Notes: a model not told the origin generated them from the letters alone. A stretch of 64,000 bases of DNA from Candidatus Gastranaerophilales bacterium (GCA_944325835.1 CALVBO010000002.1:176176-240175), one strand, 5' to 3'. Positions 25,975 through 34,933 are shown, numbered from the stretch's first letter. Program-made: numbers and translations.

Positions 25975-26169
25975 ATGTTAGTTTCGTCGATAGTAGGTTT
26001 TAACTTTGGTACAACGCAGGTTTCAAAGCAGAATGTACAAAATTCGCAAAACCATTCATCGTCCTCTCAGTGCCAAAATCAGCAATCAGCCTCGAACTCC
26101 TTGAAAGTTCATCAAAACAAACCCCACCGGCAACACAGCAAAAACAACAAATTGTCATTATTCGCTTAA
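25975..26169 (+). CDS. Small N/Q/S-rich protein with N-terminal F-N-F-G motif
   Basis: 64 residues, not recognised. TATAAT lies at 25939-25944, AGAGGGG precedes the ATG. The N-terminus (S-S-I-V-G-F-N-F-G) resembles the F-G motif of other lineage-specific proteins in this window. The rest is low-complexity (N, Q, S, H, K) and probably disordered. It could be a real small protein; coding support is limited to the promoter and ribosome site. Confidence 0.5.
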   Translation: MLVSSIVGFNFGTTQVSKQNVQNSQNHSSSSQCQNQQSASNSLKVHQNKPHRQHSKNNKLSLFA

Positions 26170-26171
26170 AA

Positions 26172-27338
26172 CTAAAGCTTTATATATTTAATTAATAATG
26201 ACGCACAAACAGGGATAATCGAAATCCAGAACAGTAAATTTGTAATGCCCATATTTTCTGCAACCAGCCCCAGAACAGACATCAAAACAGCAATTACGCC
26301 TGCACTAAACCCGTTTACAAAACCGGAAATTATACTTTTATAACGCGGTGCAAGATTTTGCGCAACAACCATTATTACAGGCGTTGCCATCATTGTAATC
26401 GCTCCCGTCAAAATAAACATGACAAGGGCAAGCCACGGATGTGTTTTATAAGTCAAAATAAATACAAGCAAGAGCGGAAACGTTGAAATCATTGAAAGAT
26501 AAAGTATCGCTTTTGTACCGAACTTCTTCTCAAGCCACGGACTTATAGTCGAAGCAACACCGCCCGCAAACGTAAATATAAACAACGCGCAGCCTATATA
26601 AAATTTACTGTATCCCATATCCTTCCACAAAAACGGCAGAAAAATTGCACAAGAAGTCGTAATCAGAGTTTTTACCATTGCGATAAAGAATAAGATGTTC
26701 AAATCTCTGTCAGTCAGGATATCAACAAACGCCTGAGTGAAAGCGAATTTATGCACAGGCTCCTCAAATGATGAAATCTTAGGCACAAATTTAAACATAA
26801 ATAACGCCCATATAACACCTATAAGACAGGCAGGAGCAATTTTCCCGAGTCCGAAAAACTGTGCAATGGAAGCCGATACCAGAGGTCCCAGAGAATACCC
26901 TAACGCACCGACACCGATAAAAATTCCCATCCATTTTGCAACATCTTTTTTACCGTTTTTGAGGAATTTTGAAACCACACCCAATGCCTGCGGATGAAAA
27001 AGACTTGAGCCTAAACTCCCGAGTACAACAAAAAGAATAAACAGCCACTTACACGGCAGCCCGGGTGCAAAAGAAATAAATACAGAGGACATCAAAAGCC
27101 CCCAGAAAATAAACCCGCGCCGTTGAATATTATCTGCGAAGTATCCGATTAACGGCTGCAAGACAGAAGAAAAGATGTGCGAAATACTTATAATCAGCGT
27201 AGCAAATGCAAGCGTAAAATCAAGTTTTGCCGCAATAAACGGCATCAACGGGTTCAACATGCCAGTATAAATGTCGTTTATAAAATGCGCGCCCGAAAGC
27301 CACATTACTGCTAATTTAGATTTCTTTTCGCCAATCAT
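26172..27338 (-). CDS. MFS transporter, fosmidomycin-resistance (Fsr) type
   Basis: 388 residues with about 12 membrane segments. H-F-I-N-D-I-Y-T-G near residue 18, L-Q-P-L-I-G-Y-F-A-D near 62, S-S-L-F-H-P-Q-A-L-G near 111 and G-A-L-G-Y-S-L-G-P-L match the Fsr subgroup. Members export drugs or small acidic compounds; the natural substrate here is unknown. The ATG at 27338 has only a weak ribosome site. Its end faces the small gene at 25975. Confidence 0.78.
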   Translation of the reverse strand: MIGEKKSKLAVMWLSGAHFINDIYTGMLNPLMPFIAAKLDFTLAFATLIISISHIFSSVLQPLIGYFADNIQRRGFIFWGLLMSSVFISFAPGLPCKWLFILFVVLGSLGSSLFHPQALGVVSKFLKNGKKDVAKWMGIFIGVGALGYSLGPLVSASIAQFFGLGKIAPACLIGVIWALFMFKFVPKISSFEEPVHKFAFTQAFVDILTDRDLNILFFIAMVKTLITTSCAIFLPFLWKDMGYSKFYIGCALFIFTFAGGVASTISPWLEKKFGTKAILYLSMISTFPLLLVFILTYKTHPWLALVMFILTGAITMMATPVIMVVAQNLAPRYKSIISGFVNGFSAGVIAVLMSVLGLVAENMGITNLLFWISIIPVCASLLIKYIKL

Positions 27339-27367
27339 ATTTCTGCCCTGTTACGGCATCAGCCGGT

Positions 27368-28720
27368 TTAGTAATTTACATAAATTGTTTTCAGAATTTC
27401 TTCTTCAAGAATTTTCTTCTTGTTTGATTTCAATTTATGGTCGTTAATCATAATATCAAACGCGACCATATTGCCTTTTTGCGTGGTAAGATATCCGGCG
27501 ATTGCACTCACATCACTCAGAGAACCCGTTTTTGCCCTCAACTTGTCGGTAAAATAGAGCATTCTGTTTTTCAGAGTTCCCTCAGAAGGCTTTGCCAGAG
27601 AATTGTAGTAAGTTTCAAAATTATCCTGCTTTGCCTCGTTTAAAAGGAATGAGGTGGCGAAATCAGCGGTCATAATATTATTCTTTGAAACACCGCTTCC
27701 GTCAACTATCCTTATGTCGGAGGTATCTAAATTGTGACGTTTGCAATAATCCAAAAACATTTCATTAGCGCCTTCTGTAGTTCCGGCAGCATTCTTGAAC
27801 TTTCCGCCGGCAAGCTTATAAACGGTTTCCGCAACATAGTTATTGCTATTTTTTAATATATCAACGCCCGCTCTTTGAAGCGAGTGCGAAACTTCCGTAA
27901 GAAGAGTTTTATCAACGCCCGTCGAGGATTTAGAAGGGAAATTGCCGTAATAGTCAAACTTTTGAGCTTTTACAGCCTCGTCAAGCCGCATCATAAAATA
28001 ACGTTTTGGATTATTAACCGGCACTGTTCTTATAACCTGTTTTTTTACAGTGCCTTCAAGCGTCAGGATATCCGGTGAAATATTATTTTTCCTCGACATT
28101 TTTACAGAATCGGCATCACCGGTTGTAACAAGGTTAACAATAGTAAGCGGATAAAACTCGGTAAGCCTGATATCAGCCTGTGAGCCTTTAATGGTGGGTC
28201 TTATCACGAGTGTAAGCAAATTTTTGTCAAGATTATATACACTGTAGCGCGGCATCAACGGGTTTAAATCGTTATCCCACTGCCAGCCTTCACCCCAATC
28301 TTCAGAATCTATAATCGTATCATCAATATAAAATTCGCGGCAGGTTACAAGCGGTTTAAGCGCTTTTGTAAGGGCTTTCAAATCTGTTGCAGACAGATAC
28401 GGGTCAGCGGAAAGCTTCAAATAAACATCATTATCCGCGGTTTTGAAAATCTGTGTGGTGAATTTGTAATCTTCACCGAGAGTTTCCATAACAGCAGGAT
28501 ATGTAAGCATTTTTTGGGTCGATGCCGGCATCATAGGCTGTTTCGGGTGGTGCTGCGCTACCGGCAGACCGGATTTTACATCCTTTACGGAAACTGAAAC
28601 TCCGGCAGAATTAATTCCTGAATCAGAGATTACCTTTTCTATTTTACCGTTAAGGTTTGCAAACGCGCTGTTACACGTTAAAAATAACCCGAATAAGGCT
28701 GCTGCCAATTTTTTACACAT
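27368..28720 (-). CDS. dacB: D-Ala-D-Ala carboxypeptidase/endopeptidase, PBP4 (S13) family
   Basis: 450 residues with an N-terminal signal peptide (K-K-L-A-A-A-L-F-G-L-F-L, cleavage near A-F-A). The catalytic motifs are S-T-Q-K (Ser near 68), S-G-V in V-D-G-S-G-V-S-K-N-N, and K-T-G-S near 396. It acts in the periplasm on peptidoglycan stem peptides or cross-links. The insert between the first two motifs is typical of S13 enzymes. AAGGAAAAGAG precedes the ATG. It follows the DUF374 acyltransferase by 14 nt. Confidence 0.9.
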   Translation of the reverse strand: MCKKLAAALFGLFLTCNSAFANLNGKIEKVISDSGINSAGVSVSVKDVKSGLPVAQHHPKQPMMPASTQKMLTYPAVMETLGEDYKFTTQIFKTADNDVYLKLSADPYLSATDLKALTKALKPLVTCREFYIDDTIIDSEDWGEGWQWDNDLNPLMPRYSVYNLDKNLLTLVIRPTIKGSQADIRLTEFYPLTIVNLVTTGDADSVKMSRKNNISPDILTLEGTVKKQVIRTVPVNNPKRYFMMRLDEAVKAQKFDYYGNFPSKSSTGVDKTLLTEVSHSLQRAGVDILKNSNNYVAETVYKLAGGKFKNAAGTTEGANEMFLDYCKRHNLDTSDIRIVDGSGVSKNNIMTADFATSFLLNEAKQDNFETYYNSLAKPSEGTLKNRMLYFTDKLRAKTGSLSDVSAIAGYLTTQKGNMVAFDIMINDHKLKSNKKKILEEEILKTIYVNY

Positions 28721-28734
28721 ATCTCTTTTCCTTA

Positions 28735-29418
28735 TTATTTTTTATATTTACGCCAGAGTTTTTCTTTTTTAGCTCTTCTGTACTCTTCCGGAATTCTTGC
28801 CTGCAAATCAAGTAAAGAAGTCCGGACTTTTTCTCTGTACTCTTCAAACTGTTCAGGCGACAATTCTGCCGGAACATAAATCGGTTCGCCGTAAAGGTTT
28901 ACTATTTTACAATCAAGTATAGGCGATGTCATCTTATCCCACGACGGAAATTTTACGAATGTAAAATCTTCCGAATACCAGCAGACCGGAACAATAGGCG
29001 CACCGGACATCTGTGCAATTTTAATAACTCCGTTTTTAACTTTATGCAGCGGCCCGCTCGGCCCGTCAACCGTAATTGCAACAGTTTCACCTGCTTTTAA
29101 CAGATTAATCATGTGCATTGTGGATTCAATTGCGCCTTTTTTATTGGATGAACCGCGAACAGTTTTAAATCCGAGGGATTCCGTAGCATACGCAACGATT
29201 TCACCGTCAACCGACTTACTTATTAAAACGCTCAAATGCCCCTTATCCTCAACCCCGTAAATACAAAACTGGTCGGAATGCCACATCGCATAAATGCAAG
29301 GGGTTAATTCTTTATTATTAATTTCTACTATATGGGTAAAATATTTCTGGATTTGCATAAAAGCTTTTGCCAGAAATTTAAAAAACCATAAATGTTTTCT
29401 TATTATATTACTAGCCAT
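28735..29418 (-). CDS. DUF374 lysophospholipid-acyltransferase-like protein
   Basis: 227 residues. The DUF374 pattern is present: A-M-W-H-S-D-Q in place of the usual H-x4-D, V-L-I-S-K-S-V-D-G-E, R-G-S-S-N-K-K-G-A, V-A-I-T-V-D-G-P-S-G-P and A-P-I-V-P-V. The family is related to lipid A late acyltransferases and works at the inner membrane. It could acylate a lipid A or glycolipid precursor (inference). Upstream of dacB in one transcription unit, divergent from the HhH gene. Confidence 0.82.
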   Translation of the reverse strand: MASNIIRKHLWFFKFLAKAFMQIQKYFTHIVEINNKELTPCIYAMWHSDQFCIYGVEDKGHLSVLISKSVDGEIVAYATESLGFKTVRGSSNKKGAIESTMHMINLLKAGETVAITVDGPSGPLHKVKNGVIKIAQMSGAPIVPVCWYSEDFTFVKFPSWDKMTSPILDCKIVNLYGEPIYVPAELSPEQFEEYREKVRTSLLDLQARIPEEYRRAKKEKLWRKYKK

Positions 29419-29508
29419 AAAAGCATTCTAACACAAACATAAACACACAACAAATATTGTAACAATAACAATTTTGTGTATAATAGCATTAAGAGGTTTG
29501 GTTTTTTA

Positions 29509-30327
29509 ATGTACAGATTAATTTTTTATGTCATTGCATTAATAATTTCCTTGCTGCTGCCTGACAGCAGAATTCGCAGTGCTTATCCGGGCAGAAGATA
29601 TAACCGTTACTACCGGCTTTTTGAAGATGAAGGCGACTACGGGATGAATGTCGGCGAAAACAACAATACACTCGCCGACAGGATCCGCGTCGGAATAAGA
29701 CGCAGCAAGGCGCTCAAAAAGAGTAAAAAATTTGTTTCTAAAGATAAATATATTATCACCCTGAAAAATAAATCTGTAATCCTTGTAATGGATACCAAAA
29801 ATAAAACGCTAAGCTGCGTGGATAACAAAGTTAAAGGCAGAGCTGCAACAGTATCGTGGAATGAACATCCCATTTCGCAGCTGGGAAAGATAGATAACAC
29901 GTTTGAACAGACTTTTGATAGTATTTGTGTATCATTCGATGAAAATGCAAATTACAAAGGTATTTTAAACATTTTAAAACAACACTTTGACGTCCACGAA
30001 ACCGACCCTAAGCCAACAGCTCCAAGACCAGTGATTATAGAAGAAGAGGACGCGCCGATAAAGCTCACTTCAAAATACACAAAAGTTGTAGATATAAATT
30101 CCGCGGACGAAAAAGAGATTGCAAAACTTCCAGGGATTAGTATTATACTGGCAAAACGCATTATCAAATACCGCGAACTCAATAACGGTTTTAAAAATGC
30201 AGAAGAATTTTACAGAGAATTCAAGATTAAACCGCATTTTCAAAAAAAACTTGAGCCGCAAATAAGTTTCAACCCGATTAAAAAGAAGGGGAAAAAATCT
30301 GCAGACGAAAGGATAATTGATTTTTAA
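29509..30327 (+). CDS. Membrane-anchored ComEA-like helix-hairpin-helix protein
   Basis: 272 residues from the ATG at 29509. An upstream GTG was rejected because it overlaps the TATAAT promoter box at 29479-29484. N-terminal hydrophobic anchor (L-I-F-Y-V-I-A-L-I-I-S-L-L-L), a middle domain with beta-strand character (residues about 70-160) and a C-terminal ComEA-type domain: D-I-N-S-A-D-E-K-E-I-A-K-L-P-G-I-S, A-K-R-I-I-K-Y-R. Such domains bind DNA in competence or act as small scaffolds. Four nt separate it from the radical-SAM gene. Confidence 0.8.
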   Translation: MYRLIFYVIALIISLLLPDSRIRSAYPGRRYNRYYRLFEDEGDYGMNVGENNNTLADRIRVGIRRSKALKKSKKFVSKDKYIITLKNKSVILVMDTKNKTLSCVDNKVKGRAATVSWNEHPISQLGKIDNTFEQTFDSICVSFDENANYKGILNILKQHFDVHETDPKPTAPRPVIIEEEDAPIKLTSKYTKVVDINSADEKEIAKLPGISIILAKRIIKYRELNNGFKNAEEFYREFKIKPHFQKKLEPQISFNPIKKKGKKSADERIIDF

Positions 30328-30330
30328 AAG

Positions 30331-30909
30331 ATGAAAGTGCGTGTCCACAAAATCCTGAAAAAAACAAAAGTTGAAGGCCCCGGGGTGAGATACTGCATCT
30401 GGTTTCAGGGTTGTTCGCGACACTGTAAGGGCTGCTGGGCAAAAGCAACGTGGGCGCCGGATGGCGGGAAAGAACTTGATGCGGAAGATGTTTTAAAGGA
30501 CATTCTTGCAACGAAAGGGATTGAAGGAGTTACGTTTCTTGGCGGTGAACCTTTTGAACAGCCCCAAGCCCTTGAATACCTTGCTCGCGAAGTTAAAGAA
30601 GCGGGGCTATCAGTTGTATGCTTTACCGGCGGGAAACTTGAGGATATCAAAAACCGCGAAATCCTGAACTATATTGACCTTCTTATTGACGGTGAATACA
30701 AAGAGGAAGAACAGGATTTTTCACGCCCCTGGGTCGGGTCTAAAAATCAGCGTTACCACTTTTTGACAGCCCGTTATGGTGAAAAAATTCTGACTGAGTA
30801 CAAAAACAAAATTGAGATAAATATTCAAAAGAACGGTTTAATTTTTATCAACGGAATGGGAGATTTTGACAAGTTAACCGGCAGACTTGATATGCTCACA
30901 AGACATTAA
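30331..30909 (+). CDS. Radical-SAM activase, NrdG-like
   Basis: 192 residues. C-S-R-H-C-K-G-C at 28-35 binds the 4Fe-4S cluster; G-x-G-V-R before it and V-T-F-L-G-G-E-P-F after it are typical of anaerobic ribonucleotide reductase activases. The C-terminal 40 residues look different from E. coli NrdG. No nrdD is adjacent, so the target (NrdD or another glycyl-radical enzyme) is unproven. ATG 3 nt after the HhH gene stop. Confidence 0.82.
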   Translation: MKVRVHKILKKTKVEGPGVRYCIWFQGCSRHCKGCWAKATWAPDGGKELDAEDVLKDILATKGIEGVTFLGGEPFEQPQALEYLAREVKEAGLSVVCFTGGKLEDIKNREILNYIDLLIDGEYKEEEQDFSRPWVGSKNQRYHFLTARYGEKILTEYKNKIEINIQKNGLIFINGMGDFDKLTGRLDMLTRH

Positions 30910-30930
30910 AAAGGCGGCAAAACGCCGCCC
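30907..30930 (-). terminator. Terminator after pilin P4
   Basis: On the minus strand GGCGGCG, TTTT loop, GCCGCCTTTTT. The stem sits between the convergent radical-SAM gene and P4; the T-tract is on the P4 side. Confidence 0.75.
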
Positions 30931-30935
30931 AATTT

Positions 30936-32189
30936 CTAACGTTTTACACAGCGTACTGCAAGCCACCCCGTCAAATCATACGCATATACCTGACCGGACA
31001 GCATGTGAAGCCCCCAGGCTCTGCCACTTGCGCCTTCAGAAATTCTTGAACTTGACCAGACTCTATCATCGTCAGTTTTAGACGCATCACCGTTAATTAA
31101 TACTCTATTACAAAAAATTGCAATCAATTCTTCCATATTTGGGAGTCTGCTTTCTGAATCCTGATTTTTACAAATAGATACCGCACCGGCATTTTGAGCA
31201 GAACCTGCATAACTCCCTAACGGCATAGGAGCCACAACAACCGAATCCGAAGGATATAATGCTGTAATAAACCCGATATCCTTGCCAACTGTATTTGGCC
31301 CCTTAGTTCCATTCAAGTCATACACAAAATTAGCACAAATCTTTGTTTGAGAATTAAAATAACGAGTTCCGTCAACTGCGACCAGAGTTTCATTCATTCC
31401 TGACCTGCAGGTCGGAGAGTAGTAAACGACAATGCTTTCGCCATTGCCGGTTTCAAATGCTGCGGCCTTCGTATCAGTCTGAGAATAAGACCAAACACCC
31501 CATGGTGATGAATAACCGGGTAAACTTACAACATCGTTAAAGGTGTTGTTAAATCCAACCAGAGTTTCAGGGAAAGATGAAAATGCCGTACTCCCGTTCA
31601 ACGCAGTTACTTTATCAGGTATACCACAATCTTTTAAGTGTTCGTTGTCACAAATATTATTAATTTTAAGGACTTTTGAAAGACCTGCTGTAACAAAAGT
31701 TTCAGCGGCATTATCCTCGGTCACATTTCCGCTTTCATCTTCTGTAAGAGTACCATAACCGTTCAGAGCTGGCATTAAAGCGATTGCCTGCGACATACGG
31801 GCATAAAGGGCTTTTCTTTGCGTGTTCCATGTCCTCTCGTTGATGTTGCCGGTCAAAGAAGGCAGGGTTATCGCCGCAACCACGCCGATTATCGTGAGGG
31901 AGAGTAATATTTCTGCCATGGTAAACGCTGACCGTAAGCCGACCGGCCCATTATGGAACCAGCTCAGCCGGGCGGCCATGGTGAGGGCACATTTCTTGAC
32001 CGACAGCCTGTTGACCAAACATAGAACCGACCCAGTCGGTGTCATCGCGAGGGCGGAAGCCCGTGGCGATCCTCCGGCGGTCAAGCCGGTTTCTAGTTGG
32101 TTAGGCGTTAATAAGTCATGTTCAATCTCTCGTGGATGTGCCTCAGACACCTGGATTGCCACGCGGTCTACGACCGCTCGCAATGACAT
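30936..32189 (-). CDS. Pilin-like protein P4 with DUF1566-like C-terminus, frame separated from its start by an interrupted G tract
   Basis: Same family as P1, P2 and P5: S-A-F-T-M-A-E-I-L-L-S-L helix, N-E-R-T-W-N-T-Q-R-K, F-E-T-G-N-G-E-S, D-L-N-G-T-K-G-P-N-T-V-G-K and a C-terminus with R-L-P-N-M-E-E-L, W-S-S-S, A-W-G-L and V-R-C-V-K-R. The ATG at 32189 has no ribosome site and lies at the edge of a dispersed repeat. The proper ATG at 32275 (GAAAGGATAGAAAG upstream) is two bases out of frame. The leader frame (A-L-S-A-Q-L-G-I-E) is open and matches that of P1. Because the G tract is broken by two C, this copy may be locked off unless a +1 or -2 change occurs. Confidence 0.78.
   Translation of the reverse strand: MSLRAVVDRVAIQVSEAHPREIEHDLLTPNQLETGLTAGGSPRASALAMTPTGSVLCLVNRLSVKKCALTMAARLSWFHNGPVGLRSAFTMAEILLSLTIIGVVAAITLPSLTGNINERTWNTQRKALYARMSQAIALMPALNGYGTLTEDESGNVTEDNAAETFVTAGLSKVLKINNICDNEHLKDCGIPDKVTALNGSTAFSSFPETLVGFNNTFNDVVSLPGYSSPWGVWSYSQTDTKAAAFETGNGESIVVYYSPTCRSGMNETLVAVDGTRYFNSQTKICANFVYDLNGTKGPNTVGKDIGFITALYPSDSVVVAPMPLGSYAGSAQNAGAVSICKNQDSESRLPNMEELIAIFCNRVLINGDASKTDDDRVWSSSRISEGASGRAWGLHMLSGQVYAYDLTGWLAVRCVKR
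32041..32188. repeat. Dispersed repeat (GTCATCGCGAG...CGCAATGAC type) inside the P4 leader
   Basis: 148 bp with imperfectly complementary ends: GTCATCGCGAGGG...GTGGCGATCC and GGATTGCCAC...CTCGCAATGACA. It differs from the family in the P1 leader. It is read through in the pilin frame without a stop. Confidence 0.8.
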
Positions 32190-32228
32190 GGAGGTGCCCT
32201 CAATACCTAATTGGGCGGATAAGGCACG

Positions 32229-32243
32229 CCCCCGCCCGCCCCC
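32229..32243 (-). repeat. Interrupted G tract in the P4 leader
   Basis: On the coding strand GGGGGCGGGCGGGGG, in the position held by pure G12-14 runs in P1, P2 and P5, 31 nt after the ATG at 32275. Two C break the run, which should lower slippage. Confidence 0.75.
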
Positions 32244-32275
32244 GTCATAATCTTTACATTACTACGTTTTTTCAT

Positions 32276-32368
32276 CTTTCTATCCTTTCCGGCTTCTCGC
32301 CTTTGTCTAATTATGGATGCCGCTGAGCGACACTCTTTCATTATGTACCATGTTTTAAGACTTGTCAA
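32276..32368 (-). promoter_or_regulatory. Promoter and short 5' UTR of pilin P4
   Basis: TTGACA (32363-32368), 17 bp, CATAAT (32340-32345) on the minus strand; UTR about 58 nt ending GGAAAGGATAGAAAG. The -35 overlaps that of the ycf46-like gene on the other strand. Confidence 0.75.
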
Positions 32369-32390
32369 CAGCGGACAAATATGCTACGAT
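32362..32390 (+). promoter_or_regulatory. Promoter of the ycf46-like operon
   Basis: TTGTCA (32362-32367), 17 bp, TACGAT (32385-32390). The -35 shares five bases with the P4 -35 on the opposite strand, so polymerase can hardly occupy both at once. Confidence 0.6.
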
Positions 32391-32420
32391 AAAAAAGTCA
32401 GCAGAACAGAAAGAAGAGTA

Positions 32421-34052
32421 ATGAACAACAATCCGAAAAAACTTTCGCACCTTTTAAGAGCGAGATTTCCTTACATTTACATCTCAACTTATGAAGAGGA
32501 TAGAGCAACAAAATTCATTAAAAGCATAGTTACCGATGAAAAACAGATAAAATTTCCACGTGAAGTTTTAGTCTGGACGCAGGCAAGCGGGCTTAAAAAC
32601 GAAGAAAAAGATATTCCGAACACATCCTGTCCTAATAAATTAATTGAGTATATCGAAAAGTATGATAAGGATTCTTTATTTATCCTGTATGATTTCCATG
32701 TTTATTTCGGGACAAAACAGCGTCCGGCAGACCCGACAATCGTTCGTTCGCTGAGAGATTTAATCCCGACACTCAAAACCAGTGCGGTCAGAAAAAATAT
32801 TATTTTCATTTCTCCGGAGCTTATGATTCCGGAAACGCTTCAAAAAGATATTGTAATCTATGATTTTCCGCTTCCGAAAATGGAAGAGATTAAAGAGCGT
32901 TTGAATAAGATGCTTGCGACAAACAAGCGGATAAATACCGAAAATCTTACGGAAGAGGGCAAAGAAAAGCTATGTAAAGCGGCGCTAGGGCTGACAATGC
33001 AGGAGGCAGAAAACGCGTTTGCGCTTGCCATGGTTAACGACGGAAAGCTTGATGCTGGTGATATCAAGATAATTCTTGAAGAAAAAATGCAGGTAATCCG
33101 TAAAACCGGTATGCTTGAATATGTTCAAAGTGACCTCGGTATTGACGATATCGGGGGGCTTGATAACCTGAAAAAATGGCTTTTAAAACGTAATAATTCA
33201 TGGTCGGAACGCGCAAAAAAATATTGCATACCTGCACCTAAAGGCGTTCTTGTAACAGGGGTTCCGGGCTGCGGTAAGAGTTTAACCGCAAAAGCTATGA
33301 GCACAATCTGGCAGCTTCCGCTGCTGCGCCTTGATTTGGGCAAAATTTTCTCAGGCATTGTCGGGAGTTCGGAAGAAAATATGCGTAAAGCCATAGCCAC
33401 CGTCGAAGCGGTTGCACCTGCAATTCTCTGGGTTGATGAAATCGAAAAAGGCTTAAACGGAGTTTCTTCAAGCAATGACAGCGGAGTTTCATCTAGAATT
33501 TTCGGGACATTCCTGACATGGATGCAGGAAAAAACCGCACCTGTTTTTGTTATTGCAACCGCTAACAATATCGACAGGCTTCCGCCGGAATTATTGAGAA
33601 AAGGGCGTTTTGATGAAATTTTCTTTGTTGATTTGCCGACACTCAGCGAACGCAAAGAAATCTTCAAAGTCCACCTCAATAAACGTCTTAAAGATGCAGA
33701 AGTTTGCGCGGAAGTCAAACCAAATGATACAAAACTGATTTCAACACTTGCCAAGATGACAGAAGGTTTTATCGGTTCTGAAATAGAACAGGTTGTAATC
33801 TCTGCGTTGTGCGATGCGTTTTTTGAAAACCGCGCGTTAAAAGTCAGTGATTTTGAAAAAGCAATTGCCAACACAGTTCCGCTTTCTCAAACGCAAAAAG
33901 AACAAATTCTTGCGATTCGTGCATGGGCAAATATCAGAGCAGTTTGCGCTTCTTCAAAAGAAAGTATAGAAAAATACACCGAAGCGCCGGCAGCAGCACA
34001 CGCGCCGGATGATGTAACCTCAAGCCGCGGCGGAAGAAGGCTCGACGTTTAA
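32421..34052 (+). CDS. Ycf46-like AAA ATPase
   Basis: 543 residues. The N-terminal region (about 1-240, beginning with L-L-R-A-R-F-P-Y-I-Y-I-S-T-Y-E-E) and a single AAA domain with Walker A G-V-P-G-C-G-K-S near 281, Walker B I-L-W-V-D-E-I-E near 334 and sensor residues in A-T-A-N-N fit the Ycf46 family of cyanobacteria and plastids. Ycf46 has been linked to inorganic-carbon use in cyanobacteria, a role unlikely here. ATG at 32421 with AGAAGAG just upstream. It is followed by DUF1257-like and DUF2997-like genes, a grouping that also occurs in cyanobacteria. Confidence 0.85.
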   Translation: MNNNPKKLSHLLRARFPYIYISTYEEDRATKFIKSIVTDEKQIKFPREVLVWTQASGLKNEEKDIPNTSCPNKLIEYIEKYDKDSLFILYDFHVYFGTKQRPADPTIVRSLRDLIPTLKTSAVRKNIIFISPELMIPETLQKDIVIYDFPLPKMEEIKERLNKMLATNKRINTENLTEEGKEKLCKAALGLTMQEAENAFALAMVNDGKLDAGDIKIILEEKMQVIRKTGMLEYVQSDLGIDDIGGLDNLKKWLLKRNNSWSERAKKYCIPAPKGVLVTGVPGCGKSLTAKAMSTIWQLPLLRLDLGKIFSGIVGSSEENMRKAIATVEAVAPAILWVDEIEKGLNGVSSSNDSGVSSRIFGTFLTWMQEKTAPVFVIATANNIDRLPPELLRKGRFDEIFFVDLPTLSERKEIFKVHLNKRLKDAEVCAEVKPNDTKLISTLAKMTEGFIGSEIEQVVISALCDAFFENRALKVSDFEKAIANTVPLSQTQKEQILAIRAWANIRAVCASSKESIEKYTEAPAAAHAPDDVTSSRGGRRLDV

Positions 34053-34090
34053 ACGGTGTTCATTACTGCACAGTACAGAAAGGAATTAAA

Positions 34091-34603
34091 ATGTCAGTAA
34101 CAGTTTCAGCAGTACCATTTTTATTATTTTATGTGGTTGGTGGCGCAATAACCGCGACAGCCCAGATTGCCGGCGCTATAACTTCAGGGCTTACAAGCAA
34201 CGATACAAAAAGACTTCACCTTGAAGAAAAAACTCTGGAAGAAGAGATTTTCAACAAACAATTTGAAACCGTGATTATGGACAAAACCGCGTTGATGAAA
34301 ACTCTGGAAGAACACGGGGCTAATAATTTTCAGGTTGAAGGTGATACAATTTCTTGCAACTGCGAAGCTTTTCACCTGACCTTTACAAAAGAAGCAAAAG
34401 ACAAGCCCTACACAATGGTTGCGACTTACAACAAAGACTACGGGCTGAATGAACTTGTGGATAACCTTAGCTCCGAATACGCCTCAAACGCGCAGGAAAT
34501 TTCTTACAACAAGATAAAAGAACGCCTTGAAAAACAAAACCTTGAAATCACGGAAGAAGAGGTTTATGACGACAACACAATCGTTCTGACAGTGGATCTG
34601 TAA
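34091..34603 (+). CDS. DUF1257 (Ycf35-like) protein with N-terminal hydrophobic segment
   Basis: 170 residues. After a hydrophobic start (S-A-V-P-F-L-L-F-Y-V-V-G-G-A-I-T-A-T-A) the region from residue 55 follows the DUF1257/Ycf35 pattern: an L-x3-L-x2-H-G element and the ending Y-N-K-I-K-E-R-L-E-K-Q ... T-E-E-E-V-Y-D-D-N-T-I-V-L-T-V. Cyanobacterial Ycf35 starts directly with its core, so the N-terminal extension is unusual. Good AAAGGA site; 38 nt after the ATPase and 11 nt before the DUF2997-like gene. Function unknown. Confidence 0.68.
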   Translation: MSVTVSAVPFLLFYVVGGAITATAQIAGAITSGLTSNDTKRLHLEEKTLEEEIFNKQFETVIMDKTALMKTLEEHGANNFQVEGDTISCNCEAFHLTFTKEAKDKPYTMVATYNKDYGLNELVDNLSSEYASNAQEISYNKIKERLEKQNLEITEEEVYDDNTIVLTVDL

Positions 34604-34614
34604 CCGGAGGAAGC

Positions 34615-34824
34615 ATGGCTAAAAAACAATTAAAAATAAAACTTCTGCCAAACGGCGAAATCCAGATGCAAACAGTCGGTGTCAAAGGTAAAAAATGCCT
34701 TGATTACGTTGAAATGCTTAAAGTTCTCGCCGACGCACGCATTGAAAAACAAGAACTAACAAGTGAATATTACGAGGAAGAAGAAGTTACTTATAACAAC
34801 GAAGTTCAGGACATTCAATATTAA
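34615..34824 (+). CDS. DUF2997-like small protein
   Basis: 69 residues: K-L-L-P-N-G-E-I-Q-M-Q-T-V-G-V-K-G-K-K-C-L-D-Y matches the DUF2997 outline (polar strand, then G-x-K-G-x-x-C). CGGAGGAAG precedes the ATG. In cyanobacteria DUF2997 genes are found next to ycf35, which supports the call. The tail is acidic. Role unknown. Confidence 0.7.
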   Translation: MAKKQLKIKLLPNGEIQMQTVGVKGKKCLDYVEMLKVLADARIEKQELTSEYYEEEEVTYNNEVQDIQY

Positions 34825-34933
34825 AATCATTTAAACGTAGCATTTAATCTTAACAAAACTGTTTAAAAAGTTGATGTTAATTTCAATGAAATTTGTAATA
34901 ATAAAAAATGTCAACAGCATAGACAGGTTTTTT

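Noticed and set aside
33125..33874. Long antisense ORF (249 codons) opposite the ycf46-like gene
   Set aside because: The sense strand encodes a clear AAA ATPase with all motifs; the antisense product has no recognisable features or ribosome site.
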